A stretch of 64,000 nucleotides of DNA from Erigeron canadensis. Taxonomy: Eukaryota > Streptophyta > Magnoliopsida > Asterales > Asteraceae. How positions within the stretch are numbered: position 1 is the first letter of the stretch; the number at the start of each line of letters is the position of its first letter. The stretch spans positions 39,848,645-39,912,644 of the forward strand of contig NC_057763.1 in the NCBI RefSeq assembly GCF_010389155.1, in the 5' to 3' direction. A program made the position numbers and the translations under genes. Below the pieces are notes generated by a model, which did not search any database, was not told the origin of the DNA, and saw only the letters and a program-made list of their open reading frames with translations. Shown one piece after another: positions 42,501 through 55,908 of this stretch.

Positions 42501-45500
42501 GATAAAGAACACCATTGAAGTAGGAGGATGACAACCTCAAAAGCAAAATCTTGTAGACCAGCTTCTGGTAAGACTTCGTCAATCGAGAGGACATCAGTCC
42601 AAATAAATCCTGTAAAAAGCAAAATCAATCTGACATGATGTATTTAAAACAAGTATATAACAGGCTTAGACCAAAGACTTTTCTAACACCTGTTTGGAAA
42701 AAATTTGGTAATACAAGTATCTATAGTTGACAGAGGTGACAACTCTGTCCATTTACTTATAATGGGCCAATTCAGGTTAAGTTTAATCACTAACGGGGTC
42801 AAATGGATGAAAATAAAAAAGAATTTTAAAATAGCTAAAGGAAAATAAGCTAAAAGAACTAGATGGGGTCGGAGAGTGTATGTTTTGTGCATGTAATTTA
42901 ATGGTAATAGAGGTTTTTCGAGAGTCATGGGTTTCATCCCAGGCATGCTTGTAATTTAAGAGTAGGATAGAATACCGTTCTTAAAAAATAAAAAAATTAA
43001 AATTAATTAAAAATAATAATAATAACTTATCAAATCGTGCATAAATATTATATTATTACTGAAATAAGACAGCTTTTGTAATTATATTGAGCACAGTAAC
43101 ACAAAAAAATAGAATTTGTGAACAGCAAAGTTTTGAGACAACCCAGCATGGCCCAACCTCAGACCCAAAAATGACTGCTTTGACCCATTAACCAACCCAT
43201 CCGTTTTCCCACCTCTAACAATAATTGATACCATTAGTAGGTATGTTACATACGAAGTCGGTTGGATAGCTTTTCTGAAGAGATCTGTTCTTGTATTTGT
43301 TGTTTGGCGGCTTCAAAGTGCCTAACAAAGCAAACACCGATTAGGAATGAGCAACAAAATATAGTTAAATGTAGATACTGGCACTAATTACAAGAACTAA
43401 AAAGTTGCACATGCATACCTAGTGGTCAAATCATGCACGAGTTTGACCAACTGCTGCTCTGAATCAGGGAAAATTACATGATAAGCGTGAACTGCTTGCA
43501 CGAACTCACGTGTGGGAACCTATTCAAGACATTACACGTCTGAAAGAGATCATATATATGATCAAGTAATAACTGAAAACAGTGATACATGTTTAATTAA
43601 AAGGGACAAATATTATAGTATAAGCCTGTCTAAACATCTTTCAAAACCTTATGGGGGGTCAGTCAATAATAAAAGGTAGATCATCTTTACAATTACCTCG
43701 GGAGTGGGAGGAGTGGAATCAGCTTCACTTCCTGCATTGGTAGATTTGTGATGATCTGCAGAACCCATGTTTATCTCTTTAACAAGATTCAGTTCCCCTA
43801 GGAACTGCTCTAGCTTTTCAAGCAGCTTTGATTTTAAGTTTTCAACCTGAAAAGAGTGAAGAGCCATAGGTACTCAATAAAGCATGAGACCATTATAATT
43901 TGGAGATATGACGTTTGTAGAGCTTAAGATATGTTGAACTCCTTTTGGAAACTAATTTATATTCCTCTAGAAATGACTTTCTTTTTCTGATTTAGGGAGA
44001 CAGTAAGATAGTCCTAGGAGATCATGAACACATACATGTATCTGCTCTTCTTTAAACACGGATATCTAGAATCCTGTAAAATAATATGTTAATTTCTTTT
44101 ATCTTTTTGTGTTTCTATCAATTAGGATGGCAAATCCAACCCATTTACTTATGATCAGTTTTGGGTTCTGTTTATCTCAAACGGGTCAAATGTGGTCTCA
44201 TAGTATAGATTTTATAATATATACCAAGCCCTAAACTGCTTTATTTAAAGCTTGGTTTAACTAGTGTAATCACATATAGTTATATATCATCGATATATAT
44301 AAGAAGAAAAAAAACTTCCACAGTTGACAAAGGGGTTGAGAATGTATTACCCAAACAACCATTACCCAGCTCACCCTTATTAACATCTACTGCCAGTGGG
44401 AACTCAGCATATTATTACCAGCACAATCGATCCACCAAGGCATAAAAGATACATAAAGTGAAAATATAGCATTGCATATGAAGGGTTGAGCCAATGTCTG
44501 AAGAACTGTGCTTTTATAGAACATATATATACATATGACATGATACACTAGGAAGGCACATGAAGCACAAACTTCTGGCTGTCTTACTAATGATTAGATG
44601 CATCGTGTATATATGCACATCATGAGTTGATTATGCTTTCTTGTATTAGTGTATAAATTAAAGTTCATTCCTCATATCAAGTTTACATAATAAAGGTGAA
44701 AAGAACTGCAGAACGAGGCTTTAGAATTAAAATGAAGACTGATGGTAAAATAAGAGTTACAAACCGGAAAATCCAACTGCTTAAGAAGCATTACAGCCTC
44801 TGCTCTTGCTTGTATTGATTCAGAGTCAGAAGAAACCTTATCCTGAAACAAACACCGGCACATTATGAATTCTTTCTGTTTTCCATTTATTCTTTATCAA
44901 CAAATAACAAACATAGTAGATGTAGCAAGATGGTAACCGAACGAAACAGGTTCACCTGAAACACTTCTTTGTCCATTATTTTGTAAAAAACAAGACTTGT
45001 TATAATTACAAAAAAAATAAAGTAATCACATTAATAGTCTAAACTTTCAGATAAAAACAACATGGAAGATTATATGTATTAGAAATAGGCGTACAGCGAT
45101 ATACATCGCGTTTAATTTTAGCTAAATTATATAATCCATTTTAGATAAAACACAGCCAAAATCAGCCAGCTTGAAAATGAACTGATTAAAGTTACCACCT
45201 CTAATGTGTTCCAACAGAACTGACATAATATCATTATAATGATAAGTTATATGATAAACACTGTAGTCGGATATATATAACATCTGAATACTTCTCATTT
45301 AAGTTGTTACAAGAAAAAGAAAAGAAACAAAGGTTGTACCTGAAGCTTGTTCACAATGACGGACATTACTTCTTCGGATGCTTTCTTGCAGTCCTGGAAT
45401 GAGGAGTCCCCATATGCCTAGTGAAGTTCGAGATAAAGAGTAAAATTATAAATGAATGTCGTCAAGTGAGGTCTTACAACTATCAGAACATATATAATTG

Positions 45501-46802
45501 ATCCGATCAAACGACGTTAACTAACCTTAAATATCGGCATCGCTCCAGTGTAGAACCTCACTGCATCACCATATGCTTCAGATTTAATACATTTTCCAAG
45601 TGTGGTAGGAAGATCGTATATAAACTGCAAAACACGGGATGAAATCTGTGTAACTGAACATGACCAAAGACCAGAATTTGTATAACTTCACATAAGATTA
45701 AGACCTTTAAGTGCACAGCAAAATGGGATGACTCTATTTCATGAAGATGAAGTTTATGTTTACTCTAATACCTGAACTTTGCGTAACAGATTACGTGTGC
45801 GGTGTAATTTCTCTATATGCTCTCTTTTTTCAAAAAGCGAAGTATTGACCCCGTCGCTTCTTGATTGCACTGACATTATCTGACCAAAGAAATAATCAGG
45901 AGAGGTAAATTTCAAAACTTTCTTGATTTCGGTTAACCTACTTGCATTTCCGTTGATAACAGTGTCGACAACATGCAAATAAACTATTGCCAATATACCT
46001 TATCAAGAAGTTGCTCCATATTTACTTCCATACCAACAATATTATTCTTCATTCTGGCACAAAAAGAAAAAGAAAAACTATCACATGTCATGCATGAAAA
46101 GAGTTCTAAGAGAAAGTTCAACAGGCATCTCATTGAAGATAAACTTTTCCCAAGATTCTTACCTTCTAATTGTATCGGTCGCGCTGATAAACTTGTTATA
46201 ATTTTCATATACTAACATTTGCAAGTCGGTATCAAGATTCTTAATTTCAGCAGCCATTTCAACATGTCTCTGAAGGAGACCCTCCAGATTCGACTTTTGT
46301 ACCTAGGAAGTTAGCAGACACAATTTTATAAAAATTTATTTAATGAAGTGCTGAGTTTAACACATGTTCTAAGTATCAAGTTTATACAACTACAGACGGT
46401 CAGAGCTACCTCTCTCATTGGTAACGAAATTTCTGCATGATCTATTTTCATCTTAAACAATATAGCCAACTATATTCCCTTTTTTTCATGCTTCGCATCA
46501 AAATAAGATAAAAAAAAAAATCCACATTGGAGACTTAAATCACAGCACATTCCTACACATGTAACATTATAATTTTGATACAGTAATAATAAATATAAGA
46601 GATTAGGGATCTGAGATCATACAAGAAGATTCATATACTGATCAGCATCAAACGACGTCGTATTGATAGTATCAAGCGTCGCAAATCGTGATGTAGAGTT
46701 GGTGGGACCAGCAGTCTGAGAAGAATCCTGTGAATAAAAACTTGATAACAGATCTCTCGTTCTTTTTACCTTATCATCCACCGGAACATCATCTGCCGCC
46801 AT
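39590..46802 (-). CDS. VPS51: VPS51 / UNHINGED, GARP–EARP tethering complex subunit
   Basis: VPS51 is a coiled-coil subunit of the GARP/EARP complexes that tether endosome-derived vesicles at the trans-Golgi; the Arabidopsis homologue is UNHINGED. Twenty exons read as 46802–46623, 46302–46163, 46053–45999, 45879–45772, 45624–45526, 45417–45340, 44842–44765, 43846–43697, 43519–43419, 43321–43254, 42609–42536, 42420–42354, 42039–41930, 41846–41580, 41111–41016, 40933–40862, 40751–40701, 40572–40351, 40269–40093 and 39709–39590. They give 770 codons in frame; Arabidopsis has about 780. Signatures: MAADDVPVDDKVKRTRDLLS; NLDTDLQMLVYENYNKFISA of the VPS51 N-terminal domain; KREHIEKLHRTRNLLRKVQ; HKEPREVHMFVDLFLQE; FVRLQTFNRSGFQQIQLDMQ. 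The intron after exon 14 uses a GC donor (GAG|GCAAGA). No lesion seen. Confidence 0.93.
42885..42970 (+). mobile_element. SINE-like fragment in VPS51 intron
   Basis: 'gagagtcatgggtttcatcc' carries a B-box-like core similar to the block at 8,945–9,110, followed by an A-rich tail after 42,985. It lies in an intron, in the orientation opposite to the gene. Confidence 0.3.
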
Positions 46803-48230
46803 TTTTTATATAATATATACAACTTAACTGTTATTGTGTATCTATAATGACCCGACTTTGGAAAATCCGGTGATCGGAGTTACGCCGGGAACGGATGCTG
46901 GAACAGGGATATGTGAATCAGGTAGAGACTGGGCCTTTTTCTTTGAACCGTCAAATTCAATTGAACCCAGTTTTGTCTATATGTATACTGTGTTTCTTAA
47001 TTGAAATCCGTCAAATAAATTAGAATTTGAACAAATTAGAATCTGAACATATTAAAATATATTATAAATTTAGTTGACGGAATTCAATGGAATACAATTA
47101 AAAAAAATTCGAATATAAACTATGTCAAAAGATAAAATTAACCTTTGTTAAATTTTTTATCTCTTATGATAATATTTACGGTTCATTTTAATAACATATT
47201 TTTACACATACTTTATATTATAATAATAATAATAATAATAATGAATAATAATTATTATTATAATTATAATAATAATGAAGTAACTGATCTATATGAAACA
47301 AACAGTCAACACTCACTTTCTTGTTTACAAAGTAATATGACTCATATCCATTCATTTATTTATCTTCTTTCTTTTAACCAAGAACCATCATTATCTTTTT
47401 ACCAAATTTCATATCATACTTTCATTCTTCTATTCTAATTTCAGTTTTCCTTTTCAAAATCAACATAAACCCTATTAATCAAAGTTAGTGGTAAAGAGAG
47501 CACAACAACAAGGTTGGTGGAGGTTCTAATTTATAATCACCAGCAATGGCTGCCATGGTGGTAAACGGTGGCTGCCATGGCGGTAAATGGTGGCTCTCAT
47601 TACAGTATGAAGGTTGTTAGCGCGTTGGCGGCACACCAAGGTCAGTTACATAGTGGTTGTACAACAGTGGTGGCTGCCGTGGCGGTTCCTATCACTAGTG
47701 GTGGTTGCGGCACAGAGGTTGTGGTGGCGGTTGGTTACAGGGTATAGGTACAACAACGAATTATGGATGCAATAGAAAAACAAATGAGAAAATAGGTTTG
47801 TATTTTTTTTTTAGGGCTTTTTATGTCAAAATGTTCCAATTCCAATGGAATTGTAAACTTTCCATGGATATAGTGAAGGATTTCTAAATTCTGTATTTTA
47901 AGGAATTTGATGGAATATTTTGAATTCCAATTCCATCATTTTAGCCAACCGGACAAAGTAAAGAATGGAATTTAGATTCCAATTCCATAGAATTCCTTTG
48001 AATTCCATGAACCAAACACCACCTTAGGTAATCCACTTTAAGAAAAAATTACAATTAAACTTTTGAATTTGATAAATATACATAGTTTTCTCTGAATTTT
48101 ACATAACCTCCCCCTAAATTTTACATAATCTCCCCGTATTTTACCGAAGATAGATACTGCATGTTTTACCTAACCTTTCACTATACAAATAAGTGGGACC
48201 GCAACTTAAGTTTAGTCAAGGGCGTTGTGA
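46803..48230. other. Intergenic upstream of VPS51
   Basis: VPS51 promoter side, then AT-rich sequence with a TAA/TAT repeat patch (47,215–47,280). A GC-richer tract at 47,515–47,745 has repeated 'ggtggctgccatgg' words. At 47,080–48,020, 'ggaattcaatgg' and 'attccatagaattcc' words in inverted order near 'ccaaacaccacctta' suggest an old TIR element. No gene recognised. Confidence 0.4.
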
Positions 48231-48237
48231 AAAGTTT

Positions 48238-48592
48238 GGAAGATATGACCAAATAAGGTGATAGCCCCGTAGATTCGTTCTCATGGTTCGATCCTTCCAG
48301 TAAAACACGGTGTGTTCGAATTCTAATCGCTTTTACGCGAGGTCTCTCTCCCATTGGTCGAGAGCTTTCAATAAAGCATCTCTCTCTTGGAAAGTAGGAA
48401 CTGGTCTGCTTTGGAAGATCTGGCCAAATAAGGTGATAGCCCTGTAGATTCGTTCCCATGGTTCGATCCTTCTAGTAAAACGAGGCGTGTTCGAATTCTT
48501 ATCGCTTTTACGCGAGGTCTCTCTCCCATTGGGCGAGAGCTTTCAACAAAGCATCTCTCGCTTGGAAATCAGGAACCGGTCTGCTTTAAAGA
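48238..48592. repeat. Tandem duplication, two ~177 bp units, possibly organellar
   Basis: Two units (about 48,238–48,414 and 48,415–48,592) share 'ccaaataaggtgatagccc', 'tcatggttcgatccttc' type text and 'cgcttttacgcgaggtctct'. The block and the sequence up to about 48,780 ('aagaaaagaggaaagctcct') are clearly richer in GC than the surroundings and have the flavour of plant mitochondrial DNA. A nuclear mitochondrial insertion is my best guess and is unproven. Confidence 0.5.
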
Positions 48593-48799
48593 TCCCGCAT
48601 AAGTTCTCGGATCTTCAAAAGCTTTGCAGGGGACGCGACGTCCAATTGTAGCTTAATCTTAGTATTTTGGAGTACACTTGAGGTCATTCCCCTATTTCCA
48701 AAGGAAGAAAGAAAAGAGGAAAGCTCCTAGAAGGAATCCATGCTTCATAGCACTCTACGGAAAGTAGCTTAGTCTATCAATTATATAAGAGACGACTCA

Positions 48800-49547
48800 T
48801 TAACTATCTAAGACCTCCTCAAGCTTAAATATGGAAAAAATGCTTTTAATATAAGATTTCAATTATAGAATATGAATATCAATATGGCTACTAAAATTCT
48901 TCCTAAGTTTTCTTACAAGTAATTGTGTGGCTTCAATTGCCGTGTTAAAACAGTTTTGTTATGTTAGTCTAATTGCGTTAAAACTTACTTAAAAACTTAA
49001 AAGAAAAAAAGTGCGGAAAAGTAAAGAAATAACTTGAAAGAAACAAAAATTTATTGTTTGAGAAAACTAAAAAAACGACATCAAAAAGTTCACAATATCA
49101 AATAAAAACACATTTAGTTTTTGCAATAAAACCAAAAAAGTAAAGTGAAGGAAAAACAAAATGTTGGGTAAATGTTTTCAATATATTGGTTAATAACACA
49201 AAAACAAAAAAACAATTGGAAAAAAAAAAAACTAAGGAAAATATGAAAGAAAAAATCTCAAACGGGATTTGATATGGAAAATCTAAACAATGATGCGGGG
49301 TATAAGATGAACTAATACAATATGATATAAGAGGCAAAAAATTATGTATCAAACTAAGAAAAACAGAAATAAACAAAAAAACTAACGGAGCCCGATATAG
49401 CAAAAATTCAAATAGTGATGCGTAAACCAATAAAACAGTTTCGCTTGATGTTTATAATATTTATCAGCTTCACGCTTAATGATGTTATACATTTCTACTA
49501 GCCTTGTTGTTATTTTTTATTCATGTATTGCATGGTTTTATTTATTT

Positions 49548-49578
<31 letters not shown>

Positions 49579-49583
49579 TATCT
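48800..49583. other. A-rich intergenic
   Basis: Very A-rich on the plus strand, with no coding or repeat family recognised. The 110-codon minus-strand ORF at 49,098–49,430 is low-complexity Phe/Leu and not credible. Confidence 0.45.
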
Positions 49584-51576
49584 TGAAAGGACCAGACTCG
49601 ATAAACCGAAATCATAAATATTTTTTTTTATGCCCCACTGCGCCGCAGTGGGTCGAAGACTCCCCACTGCGCCGCAGTGGATATCCTCGGCCAGAACTTG
49701 AACAAGCCCCACTGCGCCGTAGTGGGTTCGACACATCTCCCACTGCGCCGCAGTGGGAAGAACCAAAATTGTTTCCGTGGGATTCCACTACGTCGCAGTG
49801 GGCAAAGTCACCTCCACTGCGCCGCAGTGGACCACCTGATAGCAACCCTAAAACTCCTTTCGACCATGAACAACTCGTAACCATCAAATTTCGAACCAAC
49901 AACTGAAAGACACTTTCTAGAGATTTATAACGACTTCATAGACACATTTTAAACACAATTACAACACAGTTTGTTCCATAGTTCTAAGATCAATCCTAAC
50001 GGGTCATTTACCCGTTTTGGCAACAATAACGCCCAAATGCGACAATACCAACTTCCAAAAACTTTACAACTTGAGCATTTACAAAAATGTTACCGAAACA
50101 TGACTCCAAAACAAAATGTACCATGAGCCAAAGGAGAGGGACAACTAGGTATCTACACCAAAAGATTGTCATCCATCCAAGGATGACCTAAATACCTTCA
50201 AGAACTTCCAAAAGTTACTTCAAGCTCTAATCCAATTTTCTCCAAATCAACAACACTAGTTCCTTCTTCCGGAACTACCTATAAGAGTGTAAACAACTAA
50301 AATATAAGCAAAGGCTTAGTGTATATACTTGCATACATTTACGAATACGAAGGAGGGCATAGTACAAGGACTTTCACATGTAACCTATGGCATCGTCATG
50401 TCACATTTACATATTCACCTTGCACACAAACAATACATATATGCATCCATATAAGCTAAACAATCATAACAATCATATCTATCGGGATTCTTAGGCCCCG
50501 GAGGTTCTTAGGCCTCATAATCACAATGCTCCACATGGGCTTAAGCCACATCAATTACCACACATGGACAAATAAACTTCAACATGGTGGTCAACACCAC
50601 CATGGACAAAAGCCTTCAACATGATGTGGTCAATTGATCCAACATATACATAAAGGTATGCAAGAATACTCACCTCCTCCGCAACAAAGACAACAAAGCT
50701 AAACAATAATGCTCAACAAGCTCAACCTATGATCATATCATAAAATGCATAAGCTTTTATTCACAATTTGACTAGCTTAACCTAGTCATACACACTTACT
50801 AGCCTTTTCTAAACCCAAAACCCAACCCATTTGTCATTGAGTTACTTTCATTCTTATAATAACACTAGGTAGCTCATTCTACCATTTTCATCATCTTTTC
50901 AATAACTAGCAAAAAGATTCATCTTTTCTCATAACTTCAATTTATCACAAGAGCTTATCAATTTCATAATCAAACACATTATATAACTCAATGACAACTA
51001 GGTTAAAAAAGAAATTAGGAAAAATTAACCATAATTCAATTTCTAGCAAAACCCCCAATTTGGTTCATCCATGAACCCTAATTTCAAAGGAAAGATAAAA
51101 ACTAAATTAAGGGAATTCAATACCTTAAGATTAAATGAGCTAATCCAAGACTTAAATTGAAAATCCTCCTTTCCCCCCTCTTCTTCGAAATTTTCGGCCA
51201 CCACCACTCAAAACCCACAACCCTAGCTTTTTAATTTCTTGAATGAAGATTATATGATGGTGATGTTTAGTATGATGATTTCCCTTTTTGAATTAGAGAG
51301 AATTAAGTTTTTGATTTTGAGAGAAGGGGATGGAATTGCATGAAGATACAGAGATGAGGAGAAGTGAAATATGACTCATAAGTCATATGGATGGCTGGCA
51401 CTTTCAGGGGATGCCACGACCCATCCCACCTTTTTGTGGGTATTTTACCCGCTATGCGCTAAAGTTTCAACTAAATTAACCCTGTAACTAAAAACAAAAT
51501 ACTATGAAATTAATTTAATGTCAAGACTATAAAAAGGGGTTAATTTCTTTTACCTTAAAATAATTGGGGTGTTACA
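49584..51576 (-). mobile_element. Solo LTR, 1,993 bp, with palindromic array
   Basis: Read on the minus strand it begins TGTAACACCCCAATTATTTT and ends GGTCCTTTCA. It is flanked by the perfect duplication TATCT (49,579–49,583 and 51,577–51,581). A CT-rich leader-like stretch lies at about 51,370–51,200 in minus sense. A six-copy GC palindrome array occupies the last ~200 bp before the LTR end. No internal gag/pol. Probably Ty3/gypsy by size, which is an inference. Confidence 0.87.
49633..49830. repeat. Six CCACTGCGCCGCAGTGG palindromes
   Basis: Copies start near 49,633, 49,662, 49,707, 49,739, 49,784 and 49,813. The 17 bp core CCACTGCGCCGCAGTGG is perfect in four and has one or two changes in two. 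Spacers differ in length and sequence, so only the palindrome is conserved. Confidence 0.95.
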
Positions 51577-51584
51577 TATCTACA

Positions 51585-52759
51585 TCTATAATACTTTATA
51601 AAAGAAACTTGGTTTTTTCCTTTAAGACATTAAGAACTTGAAATGTCTAAATACCCTTTAACTTAAATTTCTAATATTATCGCACGCCCAAATCTCCCAC
51701 CCAAAACACCCTTTCCCTTCGCTCCAACAACTGTAACCCTCTCTCTCGATCTCCGACCGCCATCACCACTATCACCCCCGTTGCACGCAATCACCACCAT
51801 TAGAATCGGAAGTTTCTTTTACTGTTTATAATCAAATTTCGGTTATCATCAGTTTCTTCAAGAAGAGAGATTCAATTTTATTTTTATTTTTGGGGTTCAT
51901 CAATTAGGTTTGATTTCTTTTTTTTTTTCTCAATGAATTCTGATGGTAAATACACATAGTTCAAACACCCATAGCAATTTGTTTAAATTTGTAAGTATAT
52001 ACATTTTTTGTGAATTTATTAAGATACATTTTTTTTTTGGATATAGTTATATACGTCCTTATCACCACCACTGCCATCTGTGCAGCAGACAAATTTATGG
52101 TACAATCTTCAATCCCTTTTTTCTAAACTCCATATTTTTCATATTTTACTATCTTTGTATAACAAATTAACAACGAAGACAAAAAGTTTTTCTTTCATCT
52201 TAAGGTGATTAATTAGTGTGTTTATAAGTTACCTTTCAGGACATTTTATACTATTTTCATTCTTTTTTTCAATTCCTTTCATCTTAAGGTGTTTAAAAGA
52301 TATATTTGTTGTTTGTAAAATATTATCTTTCATTTTATGAAGTAATGTGCAAGTGAATGTAGACATATTTTTGCTTTGATTATGAGATGATGCCATTGAC
52401 TTAGTGACTGATTGATTTTATTATAAGATGAAAAGCTCATCTGATCATGTCTCAAAACTAACGCCTACTAGTTGATGTGTTACGAGAATCTAAGATTGAT
52501 GCTTGTGTTTTAAAATGTCATGTTGATCAATCCATGCAAGAATGGGGTGCTTGGTTAGTTCATTTTAACTTTTACATATGTAATTTATTTTTCATTTAAA
52601 GTTAAGTTACATCTTTCCTTATACGTCATTTACTTATATTTTTAATCAATTAATCTATTTAAGATGCATATAAAATTATTAGTTAATTACAATTTAAATC
52701 TTCTACAAAATTATGATTTATTAATAACTATGTTACAAACACTTATTCACTTGAATGTA
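51585..52759 (+). mobile_element. Helitron 5' end and probable body
   Basis: TCTATAATACTTTATAAAAG at 51,585 follows an A and matches, in opposite orientation, the 5' end of the small Helitron ending at 53,086. Downstream text at 51,700–51,800 is GC-richer ('cgatctccgaccgccatcac'). No matching plus-strand 3' hairpin/CTRR end was found, so the right limit is unknown and may be truncated by the element at 52,760. Confidence 0.4.
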
Positions 52760-53086
52760 CTAGACTGGTGCCCGCGCAATGCAGCGGCGGTAACGTCGAC
52801 GGTGATGGTGTGCTTATTAACGTAAAGATAATTTCATTGCGGTCGGAGATGTGATGAATTGTTGCGTGGTATATGTAGGGGGGATGACGACGAATTTTGA
52901 GTCAGGATTTTTGCTATGTGTTTCTACGTGGGGGGAGAGATAGATGTTCAATTTCTTTTAAGGACATTTTAGTCACAATCTATAAAATAGAAATAATGAT
53001 GTATTAAGATGGAGGATAAATGGGTCATTTCAGGTTCTTAAAATTAATGAGGAAGAGGAAAAGTTTCTTTTATAAAGGAGTATAGA
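52760..53086 (-). mobile_element. Small non-autonomous Helitron, 327 bp
   Basis: On the minus strand it starts TCTATACTCCTTTATAAAAG (53,086) and ends with a GC stem (…GCATTGCGCGGGCACC) plus AGTCTAG followed by T at 52,760. TC start, 3' hairpin and CTAG end are the Helitron hallmarks. It has no coding capacity. Confidence 0.6.
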
Positions 53087-55560
53087 CTATTAAAACATAT
53101 GATACATTATGATCTTTCGGTTTCTTTTATCACATACATGAGAGCCATTACCAAAAATCACATGATGTGAAATTTTTTTTTATATAAACACATGTATTGC
53201 CGTCCAATATTATTTATTTAATACTATCTCTAATCTCTAAGTATAAAAGAAAAACGTTAATTCATAATTGGAGAAATATGAACTCATAAATGAAATTCAA
53301 CTTTTAATCAGAGTCATTAGATCAAATGATGATATCATATACTTTTTTATATTTAATTTAATCTAAATAAATTTAAATGATTATTATTTTCTAATTTCAG
53401 TTTGTAGACATTAATAATTAATGTTTTTAATGATATAATTATTTTTTTAGATTTAATTTAATTTTAATAAACTTAAATGATTATTATTTTCTTATCTAAG
53501 TCGTAGACATTAATAATTAATGTTTTTAATGATTGATTATGAAAACTAATATTTTTATATTTTACATCATTTTTCATCTGTAAAATTAATTTTTGATGTT
53601 TTTACAAAAAAATTTTCTTTTTTAATGTAATACGTTTTTATTAGTTTATATTCGTGTATAAAATTTTTATCATATAACGTAATAAAACTTGATTAAGTAT
53701 TTGGTTTTATATAGTTAATATTTTATTATTTTTTAAATCAATGTTTTGAAGACCGGACTGGATATCAAACCAGCCTTATTAATAAAGAACTAAAAAACAA
53801 ATATGGAGCATATAGTAAGCTATCATAATTATATATCAAAAAAATAATTGTATGAAAATTGCAATGATATTATGCATAATTTTAAGTTAGATTAATTAAC
53901 ACAACATGCGATATATAGATTGATAATTAAATTGTTTAGTAATTTTAGTGGTAACTAAATTATTTGATTGAAACATTAAAGCACAAGTACAATGACAATG
54001 CAGACATATTCAGACGAATAAAAGACATTTAAAGAAATGAAAACCTTACGTAGCGAGACCTCTAATATATGATGTATTTATTTTTTAAATGTCCGATCAC
54101 TATTAACCGGAATCTAAACGACCACTAATGTAACTTCACGTTTTTTAGTGGTTTAACTCTTATCTGATTAAATATTTGTCACCTTATGATATTATAAAAC
54201 TTTAACATGTCATTAAATTTATAAGTTTCTCACGTATTACGCGGGTAATAATATAGTATCAATTAAAAATAAAAAAATATGTATTTATTTAAAACCAAAT
54301 AAAAATATAAAAATGAATATTTATTTTAACACAAATTTATTTGCTTTATTTCTATAAAACCATGGATGGATAATTCGACATACTTAATTTAAATATGGAA
54401 TGATTGATTTGATTCAAAAAATATGTCTAAAGTCCGTGTTTATTTAGGAAATAATCTTAACTTATCTTAAGTCACACCTTAATATCTTACCTACCTTCCA
54501 TACAAAAATGCATCTAGATAAAAGGACGGCCAGAAACAGATGGCCAATCAACATAACATGGCTTTGCTGGCAGCCAATGATACGCCTTATTTACACCGAT
54601 GCCACTCCTTCCTTCCTTCTTCAATTTACGTTCAACACCTTTGTGTTTTTTCTTTTTCACGTTTAAGGACAACAATTTATGGTTATGACAACTACAATAA
54701 CACCCCTTAATCTTACATGTATAGATCCAAATACAGACAGTGACATCAATATGGCTTATAAATCCAGATGCATACAGCATCCTTGAAGCTCTATAGAGAA
54801 AGCAACTTTGAAAACGATGTTGGAGTCTTATAGTGGCGTATAAAAAAATAACACAATATACTCTGAGTTATAGTTTTATTTATTATAAACAAACATAAGA
54901 AAAACTTTACATAAATCTCAATACTAATTAATTATATTGGGATATACTTATTGAATTCATACTACTGTATTTATCGATATATATATAAATAAAATGAGTA
55001 ACACACATTAAAGTATTTCATATGATGATCGATAAGTCAATAACTATGAAGCATGAAAATTTTACTTTGTATTAATCATAGCCTTAAGCTTACTTTTAAC
55101 AAAATCTTCAAATTAATAGCTTAATATAGTTTTTTGAGTAAGATTGAACCGAGACTTAAATTTGCTTATCAAATTGGGCTTTGAATCAAAGCTTTATATT
55201 TCGAATTTGGTAATGTAGTTGAGCTGAAGCCAGATAGTCATCATCAACTTGACTCGCATAATAATTATAATTGAAATCCACAAAAGATAAATGTAATATA
55301 TCGTATGTCACCACCATTGCTATGTTTAATGTTTTATCCAAAAGAATACAAACATATATAGTGTGAATAAAGTTAAGTGCTCATTTTGTAACTTGAGAAT
55401 GTCAAAGGATTCATGTATAAAAGAGCATGGATATCTGGCCTACCTTGTTTGCCTTTATATTACATTAAAAATTAAATTTGATTAAAATAATCGCATAAAC
55501 CTACGATTTCTGCCTATAAATACCCCCCATCTAACCCCCTTGCAAACCTTCTTTTGCCAA
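53087..55560. other. AT-rich intergenic
   Basis: No gene recognised. 53,340–53,530 holds a ~100 bp tandem duplication ('gtagacattaataattaatg' twice). 54,215–54,250 has a degenerate Helitron-type end ('cacgtattacgcgggtaata'). Confidence 0.45.
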
Positions 55561-55908
55561 TCCTTTGGTTAACTCTACCTACCCTACCACTTTGTTCATC
55601 CCATCACCAACAGGTATCATTTCTTCTCTATCTCTTCTTTTTCATTTCATTTATCTTTTACAAGTAATAGTTTTATTTTATTTATTAATTTAATAGTTTG
55701 ATTGTAACAATCATTTATTCTTCTTTTAATATTAACATCATCCTGATTATGGTATTAATATATATATATATTTATTTGTGAATCCTTGCAGATAATTTGA
55801 ACCTATTTCCATATTCCAATCAGTTTATTTTAATCAGATCTTATCAGTTTAAAGTTAGGGTTTCTGAAATAATTACTTGAAAATTATTTAAATGAGTTAC
55901 ACTTATTT

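Noticed and set aside
47145..47438. 97-codon plus-strand ORF
   Set aside because: It runs through a TAA/TAT repeat (Ile/Asn runs) with no recognisable motif.
49633..49830. CRISPR-like array
   Set aside because: The repeats are palindromic with irregular spacers inside a plant LTR, and the window is eukaryotic nuclear DNA without cas genes.
49523..49906. A 127-codon plus-strand ORF and overlapping minus-strand ORFs with repeated 'PLRRSG' peptides
   Set aside because: The peptide repeats are the translation of the GC palindrome array in a solo LTR. Frames on both strands are open for the same reason, and no start context or conservation is seen.
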